Positions 18,998 through 28,557 of a DNA stretch of 64,000 nt are shown here, piece by piece (position 1 is the stretch's first letter; every line of letters begins with the position of its first letter). The stretch spans positions 1,860,001 to 1,924,000 of the forward strand of contig NZ_CP025430.1 in the NCBI RefSeq assembly GCF_002847445.1, in the 5' to 3' direction. The DNA is from Paracoccus zhejiangensis (lineage in GTDB: Bacteria; Pseudomonadota; Alphaproteobacteria; Rhodobacterales; Rhodobacteraceae). A model generated the notes under the pieces. The model saw only the letters and a list, made by a program, of their open reading frames with translations, was not told the origin of the DNA and searched no databases. Both the position numbers and the translations under genes were made by a program.

Positions 18998-19911
18998 CCG
19001 ACACCATCCAAACCAACACCCCGGTCAGGCTGTCGAACGCCGCCATCCGCCGCCGCATGATGGCCGAATTCTGGTTCTACTTCAGCCAGAACCGCGGCGC
19101 GGTCATCGGCCTCGTCGTATTCATCCTGCTCGTGCTGGTGGCGATCTTCGCCCCGGTGCTGGCACCCCACAGCCCCACGCAGCAATACCGCGACGCGCTG
19201 CTGGTGCCGCCGATCTGGCAAGAGGGCGGGCGCGAGGGTTTCATCCTAGGCACCGATGCGGTGGGCCGGGACATCCTGTCCCGCCTGATCTTCGGCGCGC
19301 AGTATTCGCTGTTCATCGGCATCGTCGTCGTCTCGATCGCGCTGGTCGGCGGCATCATCATCGGGCTGGTCGCCGGCTTCTTCGGTGGCTGGGTCGACAA
19401 TGTCATCATGCGGGTCATGGACGTGATCCTGGCCTTCCCCTCGCTGCTTCTGGCCCTTGTGCTGGTCGCCGTGCTGGGGCCGGGCCTGACCAACGCGATG
19501 ATCGCCATCGCCATCGTCTACCAGCCGCATTTCGCCCGCCTGACCCGCGCCGCCGTGATGTCGGAACAGAAGCGCGAATATGTCACCGCCGCCCGCGTGG
19601 CCGGCGCCGGTAACCTGCGGCTGATGTTCAAGACCATCCTGCCCAACTGCCTTGCGCCGCTGATCGTGCAGGCAACGCTGTCCTTCTCCAGCGCGGTGCT
19701 CGACTCGGCGGCCCTGGGCTTTCTCGGCATGGGCGCGCAGCCGCCTGCGCCGGAATGGGGCACCATGCTGGCCGAGGCGCGCGAGTTCATCCTGCGCGCC
19801 TGGTGGGTTGTCACCTTCCCCGGCCTCGCCATCCTCGTCTCGGTGCTGGCGATCAACCTGATGGGCGATGGCTTGCGCGACGCGCTTGACCCCAAGCTGA
19901 AGCGGAGCTGA
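18994..19911 (+). CDS. dppC: Dipeptide ABC transporter permease
   Basis: This 305-residue partner permease has an N-terminal OppC-type helix (NRGAVIGLVVFILLVLVAIF) and the family signature LGTDAVGRDILSRLIFGAQY just before the core domain. The EAA loop is REYVTAARVAGAGNLRLMFK. The C-terminal part shows DSAALGFLGMGAQPPAPEWG, which is conserved in DppC. It overlaps dppB by four bases and is followed by dppD after three bases. Confidence 0.92.
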   Translation: MTDTIQTNTPVRLSNAAIRRRMMAEFWFYFSQNRGAVIGLVVFILLVLVAIFAPVLAPHSPTQQYRDALLVPPIWQEGGREGFILGTDAVGRDILSRLIFGAQYSLFIGIVVVSIALVGGIIIGLVAGFFGGWVDNVIMRVMDVILAFPSLLLALVLVAVLGPGLTNAMIAIAIVYQPHFARLTRAAVMSEQKREYVTAARVAGAGNLRLMFKTILPNCLAPLIVQATLSFSSAVLDSAALGFLGMGAQPPAPEWGTMLAEAREFILRAWWVVTFPGLAILVSVLAINLMGDGLRDALDPKLKRS

Positions 19912-19914
19912 GCC

Positions 19915-20751
19915 ATGGCGCTGTTGAACATCAAGAACCTGACGGTCAAATTCGCCACAGCCACCGGCAGCTTTACCGCCGTGGACGGGATCGACGTGCA
20001 TGTCGACAAGGGCGAGGTGCTTGCCATCGTCGGCGAATCCGGGTCGGGCAAATCGGTCTCGATGCTGGCGGTGATGGGGCTTCTGCCCGACACCGCCACC
20101 ATCACCGCGGACGAGATGACCTACGACGGGCGCGATCTTCTGAAGATGTCGAAGGCCGAGAAGCGCAAGCTGATCGGGCGCGAGATCACCATGATCTTCC
20201 AGGAACCCATTGCCTCGCTGAACCCGGCCTTCACCGCCGGCTTCCAGATCGAGGAGGTGCTGCGGATCAATCTGGGCATGTCGAAGCGCGAGGCCCGCGC
20301 CCGTGCGATCGAGCTGTTCACCGCCGTCGGCATCCCACAGCCCGAGGAAAAGCTGAAGGCCTATCCGCACCAGATGTCGGGCGGGCAGAGCCAACGGGTG
20401 ATGATCGCCATGGCGATTGCCAGTAATCCGCGCCTGCTCATTGCGGACGAGCCGACCACGGCGCTGGACGTGACCATCCAGAAGCAGATCCTCGACCTGT
20501 TGATGAAGCTGCAAGAGGATTACGGCATGGCGCTGATCCTCATCACCCATGACATGGGCGTGGTAGCCGAAACCGCCGACCGGGTGGTGGTGCAATACAA
20601 GGGCAAGAAGATGGAAGAGGCCGACGTGCTGTCGCTGTTCGAGGCACCGCAGAACCCCTATACCCGCGCGCTGCTGTCGGCCCTGCCGGAACACGCGACC
20701 GGTGACCGACTGCCCACCGTCTCCGAGTTCTTCCAGAAGGAGGGTGCGTGA
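19915..20751 (+). CDS. dppD: Dipeptide ABC transporter ATP-binding protein
   Basis: This 278-residue ATPase powers peptide import with DppF at the cytoplasmic face. The Walker A motif is [11 protein letters not shown], the signature motif MSGGQSQRV, and Walker [14 protein letters not shown]. The Q-loop lies around [12 protein letters not shown] and the switch histidine in LILITHDMG. The oligopeptide-type C-terminal region ([14 protein letters not shown]) is present but shorter than in E. coli DppD. Its TGA shares its last base with the ATG of dppF. Confidence 0.92.
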   Translation: MALLNIKNLTVKFATATGSFTAVDGIDVHVDKGEVLAIVGESGSGKSVSMLAVMGLLPDTATITADEMTYDGRDLLKMSKAEKRKLIGREITMIFQEPIASLNPAFTAGFQIEEVLRINLGMSKREARARAIELFTAVGIPQPEEKLKAYPHQMSGGQSQRVMIAMAIASNPRLLIADEPTTALDVTIQKQILDLLMKLQEDYGMALILITHDMGVVAETADRVVVQYKGKKMEEADVLSLFEAPQNPYTRALLSALPEHATGDRLPTVSEFFQKEGA

Positions 20752-21605
20752 TGGCAGAGAATACCCCCGTCGTCGAAGGCCGCGCCATCGTTCAGGACTA
20801 TCATGTCCCCGGCAGCCTCTTCACCGGCAGCAAGACGGTGCGCGCGCTGAAGGGCATCGATTTCGCGGTCCAGAAGGGCAAGACGCTGGCCATCGTCGGC
20901 GAAAGCGGCTCGGGCAAGTCGACGCTGGCAAGGATCATCGCGCTGATCGATGCGCCCTCGGGCGGCGAATTGCGCATCGACGGACAGCCGGTTGATATCT
21001 CGAAACACCGCCCCGACAGCGCCCTGCGGTCCAAGGTGCAGATGGTGTTCCAGAACCCCTATGGCAGCCTCAACCCGCGCCAGAAGGTCGGCGATGTGCT
21101 GATGGAGCCCTTGATCATCAACACCCGCACCCCCGCCGCCGAACGGCGCGAGCGGGCCGAGGCGATGCTGGTCAAGGTCGGCCTCGGGCCCGAACACTTC
21201 AACCGCTATCCGCACATGTTCTCGGGCGGCCAGCGGCAGCGGATCGCCATTGCCCGCGCACTGATGCTGAACCCGCAGCTGCTGGTGCTGGACGAGCCGG
21301 TCTCGGCGCTGGACCTGTCGGTGCAGGCGCAGGTGCTGAACCTTCTGGCCGATCTTCAGGACGAGTTCGAGCTGACCTATGTCTTCGTCAGCCATGACCT
21401 GTCGGTGGTCCGCTATATCGCCGATGACGTGATGGTTCTGTCCAAGGGCGAGGCGGTCGAACAGGGCACGCGCGAGGCGCTGTTTGCCGATCCGCAGCAT
21501 CCCTATACCAAATCGCTTTTCGCCGCGACGCCGGTTACGGATGTCGAGGCGATCCGCGCGCGGGTGGTGCAGCGTCAGGCGGCCCGGCAGGCACAACGGG
21601 CGTGA
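20751..21605 (+). CDS. dppF: Dipeptide ABC transporter ATP-binding protein
   Basis: This 284-residue second ATPase of the importer has Walker [14 protein letters not shown], signature FSGGQRQRIAIARAL, Walker B LLVLDEPVSALDL and switch histidine VFVSHDLS. The HPYTKSLFAATP segment is typical of DppF/OppF. ATG 20751 overlaps the dppD stop by one base (TGATG); an in-frame GTG at 20748 is the alternative. Its own stop overlaps the GTG start of the peptidase gene by four bases. Confidence 0.92.
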   Translation: MAENTPVVEGRAIVQDYHVPGSLFTGSKTVRALKGIDFAVQKGKTLAIVGESGSGKSTLARIIALIDAPSGGELRIDGQPVDISKHRPDSALRSKVQMVFQNPYGSLNPRQKVGDVLMEPLIINTRTPAAERRERAEAMLVKVGLGPEHFNRYPHMFSGGQRQRIAIARALMLNPQLLVLDEPVSALDLSVQAQVLNLLADLQDEFELTYVFVSHDLSVVRYIADDVMVLSKGEAVEQGTREALFADPQHPYTKSLFAATPVTDVEAIRARVVQRQAARQAQRA

Positions 21606-22765
21606 GCGTCACCGATTACGACACCGCGCTGGCGGCGTTCACGCGCGTGGACGCCCCGGCCATTCCCGATGCCGAGTTCTCGGGCCGTATCGACACCTTG
21701 CGGGCCGCGATGCGGGCGCAGGGTATTGATGCCGTCTGGCTGGATGCCAGCGCCTCGCTGACCTATTACACCGGCCTGTCGCTCGGCCTGTCGGAACGGC
21801 TGCACGGCGCGCTGATCGGCGCGGATGGCCGGCTGACCTATGTGACGCCGAATTTCGAACGACCAAAGCTCGAAACCCTGATCCGGCTTCCCGGCGATAT
21901 CGCGGTCTGGGAAGAGGACGAGGACCCCTTTGCCCTGATCGCCGCGCAGGCGCAGGGGCGGGTGGCGCTGGACCCGGCCATGCCCTTCGGCTTTGCCCAT
22001 CGGCTGATGGCCCTGCCCGGCCTTGCAGTTGTCTCGGCTGGCGAGCTGATCGCGACGCAGCGGCGGATCAAATCCGCCGCCGAGTTGGCAATCCTGCAGG
22101 TGGCGATGGAGGCCAGCCATGCGGTGCAAAAGGCCGTTCATACCGGCTTGCGCCCCGGCATCGGCACGCGCGAGGTCAGGGATTTCATCGAGGCGGCGCA
22201 TCAGACGCTTGGCCTGACGCCGGTCTTTGCCGCCGTGCAATTCGGCGAGGCCACCGCCTATCCGCATGGCGTGCCCTATGAACAAACCCTGGCCGACGGC
22301 GACATGGTGCTGGTCGATCTGGGTGGCAAGCTGCACGGTTATCACTCCGACATCACCCGGACCTATATCTACGGCACGCCCTCGGCGCGGCAGCGGCATC
22401 TGTGGGCGTGTGAGCAGCGCGCCCATCAGGCCGGCTTCAACGCTGCGCGTCCAGGCGTGCCCTGCGCCGCTGTCGATGCCGCCTCCCGCGTCTCGCTGCT
22501 GGCGGACGGGTTCGGCCCGGGCTACCTCGTGCCCGGCCTGCCGCATCGGACCGGCCACGGGCTGGGGCTGGAGATCCACGAGGAACCGTGGATTGTCGCC
22601 GGCAACCAGACGCCGCTGGCCCCCGGCATGTGCTTCTCCATCGAGCCGATGCTGTGCGTCTATGGCGAATGTGGCGTCCGGCTGGAGGACATCGCCTACA
22701 TGACCGAGACCGGCCCGCGCTGGTTCGTCGCGCCGTCGGATTCGATCGACAGGCCTTTTGCCTGA
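21602..22765 (+). CDS. M24-family Xaa-Pro peptidase
   Basis: This 387-residue cytoplasmic metallopeptidase of the Xaa-Pro aminopeptidase/dipeptidase type removes residues next to proline. A creatinase-like N-terminal domain (to about residue 150) precedes the pita-bread domain. The dinuclear metal ligands are visible: two Asp in LVDLGGKLHGYHSDITRT, a His in RTGHGLGLEIHEEP, and Glu residues in CFSIEPML and VRLEDIAY. It starts with GTG overlapping the end of dppF, so it is the last gene of the importer operon and probably breaks down imported proline-containing peptides. Whether it is an aminopeptidase or a dipeptidase is not settled. Confidence 0.88.
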   Translation: MSVTDYDTALAAFTRVDAPAIPDAEFSGRIDTLRAAMRAQGIDAVWLDASASLTYYTGLSLGLSERLHGALIGADGRLTYVTPNFERPKLETLIRLPGDIAVWEEDEDPFALIAAQAQGRVALDPAMPFGFAHRLMALPGLAVVSAGELIATQRRIKSAAELAILQVAMEASHAVQKAVHTGLRPGIGTREVRDFIEAAHQTLGLTPVFAAVQFGEATAYPHGVPYEQTLADGDMVLVDLGGKLHGYHSDITRTYIYGTPSARQRHLWACEQRAHQAGFNAARPGVPCAAVDAASRVSLLADGFGPGYLVPGLPHRTGHGLGLEIHEEPWIVAGNQTPLAPGMCFSIEPMLCVYGECGVRLEDIAYMTETGPRWFVAPSDSIDRPFA

Positions 22766-22790
22766 GTGAGGCAGCGCTGGGCGGCGCTGG

Positions 22791-23192
22791 TTAGTACATG
22801 ACGGTATAAAGCGTGATCTCGACCGGCGCGCCGGGCTTGATCTGGGCGCTGCCACGGGCCAGCAGCCAGCCATCCTCGCGCAGAAGCTGGGCGACGATCT
22901 CCTGTGTGGGCGCGGCCTTTGCCAGCGTCGTGGCGGGAAGCGTGAACTCCAGCGCCGTTGCCTTGCCATTGCTTTCAACGCCTGCCGTCGCGGCGAGAGA
23001 CTGCGCCGTCTTCGCGACTGCCGAATTCTCGAGTGTGATCTCGATCTGACCCTTGGGGATAGGCCCGCCGCCCTCGAAGGTGACGGTGCCGCTGACGCCG
23101 CTTGATTGCGCTGAAACCGAACCGGCAACCACCGCAACCGCAGCGGTTCCAGCGGCAAACAGCAATCGACGGCGATCTGTCTGGCGCTTCAT
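22791..23192 (-). CDS. Exported YbaY-like protein
   Basis: This 133-residue protein has a twin-arginine-like signal (TDRRRLLFAAGTAAVAVVAG, cleavage near SAQS). The mature domain begins VSGTVTFEGGGPIPKGQIEI and ends PGAPVEITLYTVMY, which fits the beta-sandwich YbaY/YscW family seen in small envelope lipoproteins. There is no lipobox cysteine here, so the protein is predicted soluble and periplasmic rather than lipidated. It is convergent with the M24 peptidase. Its role is unknown. Confidence 0.75.
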   Translation of the reverse strand: MKRQTDRRRLLFAAGTAAVAVVAGSVSAQSSGVSGTVTFEGGGPIPKGQIEITLENSAVAKTAQSLAATAGVESNGKATALEFTLPATTLAKAAPTQEIVAQLLREDGWLLARGSAQIKPGAPVEITLYTVMY

Positions 23193-23301
23193 CAGGATGT
23201 TCCTTCCGATTGAACGGTGCGGGGCGCCACTGGTCGGGCGCCCCGGATGGTCATGCAGAAAACGGAAGGGGAGACCGGAAGGTTCCCCCTCCTCGCCGCT
23301 A

Positions 23302-26300
23302 TCAGATGATGACGAAATCCGCCGCCGAGAGGTTCAGCCGCGCCGCAAGCTGCGCGAACTGGATCGCCTCGCCGTCGCCAGACCCATCGGCGTCATAGGA
23401 CAGGGTGCCGTCATTGGTATCATAGATGATCCGGTCATTGGCATCCTGTGCCGTGCCGGCCTGACTGCTGTGGAACGCACCGAAGGTCAGAACGCCGGTG
23501 TCGCCGAGTTCGCTGAACCGGTCCAGATCCAGCAGGATCGTGTCGTCGGCCACGTTGAAGTCAGTGATCCGGTCGACATTGTCCGGGCCAAGTTCGGTCG
23601 AGAAGCGGAAGCTGTCCTCACCCGCGCCGCCGGTCAGGATATCGGCACCCAGTCCACCATCCAGCAGGTCGTTGCCCGCGCCACCGTTCAGCCGGTCGTT
23701 CCCGGCCTCGCCCGGCTCGGCCGGAGCCGGCGGGAAGTCGACCGAGACGTTCAGCTCGTAGGTCGAGCCTGCCGGCACGGCCTCCGACCAGCCATCGCCC
23801 GGAGCGGTGGGATTCCACTCGCCTTCGAGGATGTAGTAGGTACCGGATTCTTCGACGACAAAGACCGTGCTCGAATCCCGGCCACTGGACGAACCGGGGT
23901 CACCGCCGCCATCGTCATTCTCGGCAACGATATTGCCTTCGCTGTCCAGAAGCCTGACCCAGCTGTCATGGATGTTGGGATCGGCGATATGGTCGATGTC
24001 GATGGTGATGACCGTGCCGGCCGCCAGATCGATGCGGTAATAGCCGCCCTGACCGTTGCCGGTGGCATTGACGGTGGTGTGCAGCACCGTGGTCGAGTCG
24101 AAGATGTCGGGATCTTCCGCCAGCGAGAAGTTGTTCGAGATGTCGAAGGCGGTCGCGATCGAGTTGTTGGTCGCATCGGGCCCCAGCGTGGCATAGCCGG
24201 TGCCCATGCCGGGACGCGGCAGCGGCTCGCCCTGGTAGGCGAAATCGCCCTGCAGGACATCATCGCCACCGCCGCCGTCGATCCTGTCATCGCCCCCCTG
24301 CCCGGTTAGAACGTTGGCGGCGCCATTGCCCTTCAACCGGTCATCGAAGCCCGATCCCGCTAGGTTCTCGATCGAGACATAGGTATCCCCGGCATTCTTG
24401 GCACGGCCAAGGTCAAGATTGACCCCGCGCGTCGCGTCGGCGTAATCCGCCGTGTCGCTGCCGGCGCCGCCATTCAGCGTGTCGGCCCCGCCACCACCGG
24501 TCAGGCGGTCATCGCCCGAACCACCGGCCAGGTTGTTGGCCTGACCATTGCCGATCAGGTAGTCATCGTGAAGCGAGCCGACGACATTCTCGACATTGGC
24601 GATGATGTCATGCCGGATGACCGTGCCACGCCCGACGATCTGCACTGGCCCGTCGCCATCGCCGCCATTGGCCGTGCCATTCAACAGATCGACCGTCACC
24701 CCGGCGGAGCTGCCGGAATAGACGATGGTGTCGATCCCGTCACCGCCATCCAGGTAGTCCTGACCGGTACCGCCGATCAGCGTGTCATTGCCGGCCTCGC
24801 CATAGAGGATGTCGCCGTCATTGCCGCCATCGAGGATATCGTTGCCGGCCCGGCCATTGAACACGTCACCGCCGCCACGACCGATGAAGTGGTTGGCCGC
24901 AGCAGTCCCGATGAAGCGGTCGATCCGGTCATCCGAGCCGATCAGGTTCTCGATGCTGTAGAAGGTATCACCCGAACCGGTGCCGCCGCTGGCAACGTTG
25001 GTTTCCAGGTTCACCAGAAGCTGGAACGGGCTTTCCGTGCTGTAATCGACCGTGTCGGACCCCGCGCCGCCACGGAACACGTCAGCGCCGTCCTGCCCGC
25101 GCAGCACGTCATCGCCCTCGCCGCCGTCCAGCGTGTCGTCGCCGGCGCCGCCGACCAGTGTGTCATTGCCACGCCCGCCATAAAGCGCGTCCGCCGCATC
25201 GTCGGTCTCGGTCTGGTCCTCCAGCTCGGCGATGGGAATGGTGTTGTTGATGTCGCGGCTGGCCAGCGTATCGCGGCCGCCGATCAGCAGGTCATCGCCA
25301 TCGAGGCCAAAGATCGTGCTGCTGCCCGCACCGGCGTTGATGGTGTTGTCGCCCGCGTCGCCGAAGATGAGGTTGCCGATGGTGCCGCCGCCCGGCGGAT
25401 TGGTGCTGCCACCATTGCCCGGCTCGGTGGGCGTGGCGTCGGCGTAGATGATGTTCTCGACATTGGCGATGTTCCGGATCCGGATCGAGCGGTCCATGAT
25501 GATGACCGTGTCGTTCCCACCATTCGCCAGCTCGCGCACCACGTCATCGCGCGAGTCGATGATATAGGTGTCGTCGCCGCCATTCCCGGCCATGCTGTCG
25601 GCACCGCCGCGCCCGTCCAACACGTTGTTGCCGTCATTGCCGATCAGCACATCGGCATAGTCGCTGCCGATGCCGTTCTCGATGTAATACTCGGTCTCGT
25701 CGGCATTGTGGCCGGCAAAGATCGAGACGTTGTTGCTGTGGCCGTTGACGCTGGAGAATTGGCCGGCGCGCAGGTCGAGGATCGTCGCATGGGTCGAGCC
25801 CGAGAAGTCGATCGTGTCTTCCCCGCCGGTGTCATGGATGACGAAGCCGATATCGTGCTGCATCCCGGTGGCGGTCAGCTCATAGCCATATTGCGTGCTG
25901 TTGAAGCCGTAATGGTTGTCGCCGGTATTCAGGTTGATGACCTGGTAGGTGCGCACGCCGTTCTCGTCCACGGTCGAGAAGAAGCGGCGGATGACCGCCT
26001 CGATATCGGCCATCAGCGGCGTCGAGGCCGACCAGCGGCTGTCCTCGCCCACGTCGATGCCGTCGAAATAGGACATGACGCTGTACTGCTGGCGGTCATA
26101 GGTCCAGGTCGCGTTGTTCAGGTAGTTGATCTGCACGCCACCGGGGCCGCTGTAATTGTAAAGGCCGGGGTGGTTCAGGCCGAACTCATGGCCGAACTCA
26201 TGGATGAAGCTGTCGAAGACATAGCCGCCGATATCGGTCAGGTTCGGCTCGGTATCGTGGAAGCGCTGGCCGACGCTGACATAGCGGTTGCTGGAGAAAG

Positions 26301-26637
26301 CGCTGCCGTCACTCGGCTCGCCGATCTCGGGGCTGACCACCCGCATCCAGTCGGTCGCGGGGTTCCACGGCGTGTCTTCAACGATCTCGAACTCGAGCGG
26401 CGTGACCGAGGACCACATCGTCAGGGCACCGACTGCCGCCGCCTTGTAGTCGGGGTGATCGTTCAGCTCCGAGACATTGATCCGCAGCGGGTTCGCGGCG
26501 ATGGCCGGCGTCAGGCTGCGCGGCAGCGCGCCGAGATAGTCGAGGAAGGCATCGTAATCCTCGCTCTTGCCATAGGGATTGTCCGGGGTCTGATCGTTCA
26601 CCCACCATTGTTCGACGGTCTGATTCGGTGACGGCAT
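23302..26637 (-). CDS. Serralysin-type (M10) RTX zinc metalloprotease
   Basis: This 1111-residue secreted protease has the zinc motif HEFGHEFGLNHP at residues 146-157 (ligands His146, His150, His156) and a Met-turn YSVMSYFD near residue 190. Several blocks of calcium-binding nonapeptides follow (GGxGxDxLxG), for example LYGGRGNDTLVGGAGDDTLD. A PPC-like beta domain (about residues 820-960) sits between RTX blocks, and the C-terminus matches the M10 serralysin secretion region. There is no N-terminal signal peptide, as expected for type I secretion. ATG 26637 is preceded by AGGGAGCGAG; a longer in-frame start at 26661 lacks such a site. No type I secretion genes are adjacent. Confidence 0.9.
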   Translation of the reverse strand: MPSPNQTVEQWWVNDQTPDNPYGKSEDYDAFLDYLGALPRSLTPAIAANPLRINVSELNDHPDYKAAAVGALTMWSSVTPLEFEIVEDTPWNPATDWMRVVSPEIGEPSDGSAFSSNRYVSVGQRFHDTEPNLTDIGGYVFDSFIHEFGHEFGLNHPGLYNYSGPGGVQINYLNNATWTYDRQQYSVMSYFDGIDVGEDSRWSASTPLMADIEAVIRRFFSTVDENGVRTYQVINLNTGDNHYGFNSTQYGYELTATGMQHDIGFVIHDTGGEDTIDFSGSTHATILDLRAGQFSSVNGHSNNVSIFAGHNADETEYYIENGIGSDYADVLIGNDGNNVLDGRGGADSMAGNGGDDTYIIDSRDDVVRELANGGNDTVIIMDRSIRIRNIANVENIIYADATPTEPGNGGSTNPPGGGTIGNLIFGDAGDNTINAGAGSSTIFGLDGDDLLIGGRDTLASRDINNTIPIAELEDQTETDDAADALYGGRGNDTLVGGAGDDTLDGGEGDDVLRGQDGADVFRGGAGSDTVDYSTESPFQLLVNLETNVASGGTGSGDTFYSIENLIGSDDRIDRFIGTAAANHFIGRGGGDVFNGRAGNDILDGGNDGDILYGEAGNDTLIGGTGQDYLDGGDGIDTIVYSGSSAGVTVDLLNGTANGGDGDGPVQIVGRGTVIRHDIIANVENVVGSLHDDYLIGNGQANNLAGGSGDDRLTGGGGADTLNGGAGSDTADYADATRGVNLDLGRAKNAGDTYVSIENLAGSGFDDRLKGNGAANVLTGQGGDDRIDGGGGDDVLQGDFAYQGEPLPRPGMGTGYATLGPDATNNSIATAFDISNNFSLAEDPDIFDSTTVLHTTVNATGNGQGGYYRIDLAAGTVITIDIDHIADPNIHDSWVRLLDSEGNIVAENDDGGGDPGSSSGRDSSTVFVVEESGTYYILEGEWNPTAPGDGWSEAVPAGSTYELNVSVDFPPAPAEPGEAGNDRLNGGAGNDLLDGGLGADILTGGAGEDSFRFSTELGPDNVDRITDFNVADDTILLDLDRFSELGDTGVLTFGAFHSSQAGTAQDANDRIIYDTNDGTLSYDADGSGDGEAIQFAQLAARLNLSAADFVII

Positions 26638-27179
26638 TTTTTCTCGCTCCCTGTGTAACAACTATAAGTGGTTAAGAAGGCATGACTCATCCGCTGTCGG
26701 CCAATAGCCGGCATCGCATGTTCCGTGTTGGAGACCTCCCACCTTGGTTAACAATGCGGCGGGAACCGGGGCCTGTCCACGTTTTTCCCTGTCGAGGAGT
26801 CGCAGTGAAAATGACTATAAATCAGCATATTGCGCCAGATCACAGATTCGTTGGCGAAATTCAGCCTATGGACTCAAGCCGGGCTTCCCTAACGTCAACT
26901 TCTGTGCGCGAGCGACGAGCGGGCCCCAGCACCGCGCCGATGCCCCGTCGAAAACCGCGGGAACAACTATCAACCCAGAGCAGAGAACCGCTGCCCCTTG
27001 GCCGAATCCCGGCAGGGCCGCAAAGGTCTGCGAAGGCTGCGGTCAGACCAGACAGAGCCCAAACCGCCATGACGCTCGAAACCGGCGCCCACACGGGCGC
27101 CGAAGCAACCGCGCTGTGCCGGGGCTAGGCCTGCAACAGAAGCAGCGGTCGGGCGTGGCGAGGTACCACCGGCCCAATG
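26638..27179. other. Gene-free interval between protease and icd
   Basis: These 540 bases contain only overlapping frames on the plus strand with atypical composition (many Arg, Pro and Thr), no ribosome sites and no homology that I recognise. The stretch near 26640-26680 probably holds the protease promoter. A hairpin GGCGCCC-ACAC-GGGCGCC lies near 27084-27101 without a T tract. I see no gene. Confidence 0.5.
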
Positions 27180-27207
27180 AAAAAGGGCCGGGCAATCTGC
27201 CCGGCCC
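27180..27207 (-). terminator. Rho-independent terminator of icd
   Basis: GGGCCGGGCA (27185-27194) pairs perfectly with TGCCCGGCCC (27198-27207) around a three-base loop. On the minus strand it is followed by five T residues. It lies 27 bases past the icd stop. Confidence 0.85.
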
Positions 27208-27233
27208 TCGTTTCAGCGTGTCAATTCTGCGCC

Positions 27234-28445
27234 TCAGTTCAGCGCCTTGTTCAGGTATTCGTCGACCTTTTCCAGGTAACCCATGGTGGTCAGCCATTTC
27301 TGGTCCGGACCAACCAGCAACGCCAGGTCCTTGGTCATGTAGCCATCTTCGACGGCCTGCACGGTGACCTTTTCCAGCGTCTCGACGAATTTCATCAGCT
27401 GCTCGTTGCCGTCCAGCTTGGCGCGGTGCTTCAGGCCGCCGGTCCAGGCGAAGATCGAGGCGATCGAGTTGGTCGAGGTGGCATTGCCCTTTTGGTGCTC
27501 GCGGTAGTGGCGCGTCACCGTGCCATGCGCGGCCTCGGATTCGACGATCTTGCCATCGGGCGTCATCAGGACCGAGGTCATCAGACCCAGCGAGCCGAAG
27601 CCCTGCGCCACGATGTCGGACTGCACGTCGCCATCATAGTTCTTGCAGGCCCAGACATAGCCGCCCGACCATTTCAGCGCCGAAGCCACCATGTCGTCGA
27701 TCAGCCGGTGTTCGTAGAAGATGCCGGCCTTCTTGAAGGCATCGGCGAACTCGGCGTCATAGACCTCCTGGAACAGATCCTTGAAGCGGCCGTCATAGGC
27801 TTTCAGGATGGTGTTCTTGGTCGACAGATAGACCGGATAGTTCCGCTGAAGGCCATAGTTGAAGCTGGCGCGGGCGAAATCGCGGATCGAGTCGTCAAGG
27901 TTGTACATGGCCATGGCCACGCCCGAACCCGGCGACTGGAACACCTCGTGCTCGATGGTCTCGCCATCCTCGCCGACGAACTTGATGGTCAGCTTGCCCT
28001 TGCCGGGGAAGCGGAAATCGGTGGCGCGATACTGGTCGCCAAAGGCGTGACGGCCAACGACGATCGGCTGGGTCCAGCCCGGCACCAGACGCGGCACGTT
28101 CTTGCAGATGATCGGCTCGCGGAAGATCACGCCGCCGAGGATGTTCCGGATGGTGCCGTTCGGGCTGCGCCACATCTTCTTCAGGCCGAATTCCTCGACC
28201 CGCTGCTCGTCCGGGGTGATGGTCGCGCATTTGACGCCGACACCGTATTTCTTGATCGCCTCGGCAGCGTCCACGGTGATCTGGTCGTCGGTGCGGTCAC
28301 GCTCCTCGATGCCCAGATCGTAATATTTCAGGTCGACATCGAGATAGGGCAGGATCAGCTTCTGCTTGATGAAATCCCAGATGATCCGGGTCATCTCGTC
28401 GCCGTCGAGCTCGACGACCGGGTTTGCTACCTTGATCTTCGACAT
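27234..28445 (-). CDS. icd: NADP-dependent isocitrate dehydrogenase
   Basis: This 403-residue TCA-cycle enzyme oxidises isocitrate to 2-oxoglutarate, producing NADPH and CO2. It belongs to the eukaryote-like dimeric subfamily II common in alphaproteobacteria: it begins [20 protein letters not shown] and shows [12 protein letters not shown] (substrate serine loop) and the ISPDG-like segment [31 protein letters not shown], a cofactor and substrate loop of this subfamily, is intact. An AAGGGACC ribosome site precedes the ATG. It appears monocistronic, with a strong terminator. Its product feeds the GlnA/GlnB nitrogen module encoded later in the window. Confidence 0.96.
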   Translation of the reverse strand: MSKIKVANPVVELDGDEMTRIIWDFIKQKLILPYLDVDLKYYDLGIEERDRTDDQITVDAAEAIKKYGVGVKCATITPDEQRVEEFGLKKMWRSPNGTIRNILGGVIFREPIICKNVPRLVPGWTQPIVVGRHAFGDQYRATDFRFPGKGKLTIKFVGEDGETIEHEVFQSPGSGVAMAMYNLDDSIRDFARASFNYGLQRNYPVYLSTKNTILKAYDGRFKDLFQEVYDAEFADAFKKAGIFYEHRLIDDMVASALKWSGGYVWACKNYDGDVQSDIVAQGFGSLGLMTSVLMTPDGKIVESEAAHGTVTRHYREHQKGNATSTNSIASIFAWTGGLKHRAKLDGNEQLMKFVETLEKVTVQAVEDGYMTKDLALLVGPDQKWLTTMGYLEKVDEYLNKALN

Positions 28446-28557
28446 GGGTGGTCCCTTCGATTGAATGCGAGTTGCCGCCTCATAGCCGCAATCGCGCCGA
28501 AAGAAAAGACGGTATGCGATGGTATGCCGTTACAATCACGCGGGTGGATGCCGTGGC

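Noticed and set aside
24568..26631. 687-residue plus-strand frame opposite the RTX protease
   Set aside because: It is the reverse of RTX repeats, rich in Val, Asp and Ala, without a fold.
26682..27367. Overlapping plus-strand frames in the gap before icd
   Set aside because: They have atypical amino acid content and no ribosome site, and one runs into icd and its terminator.
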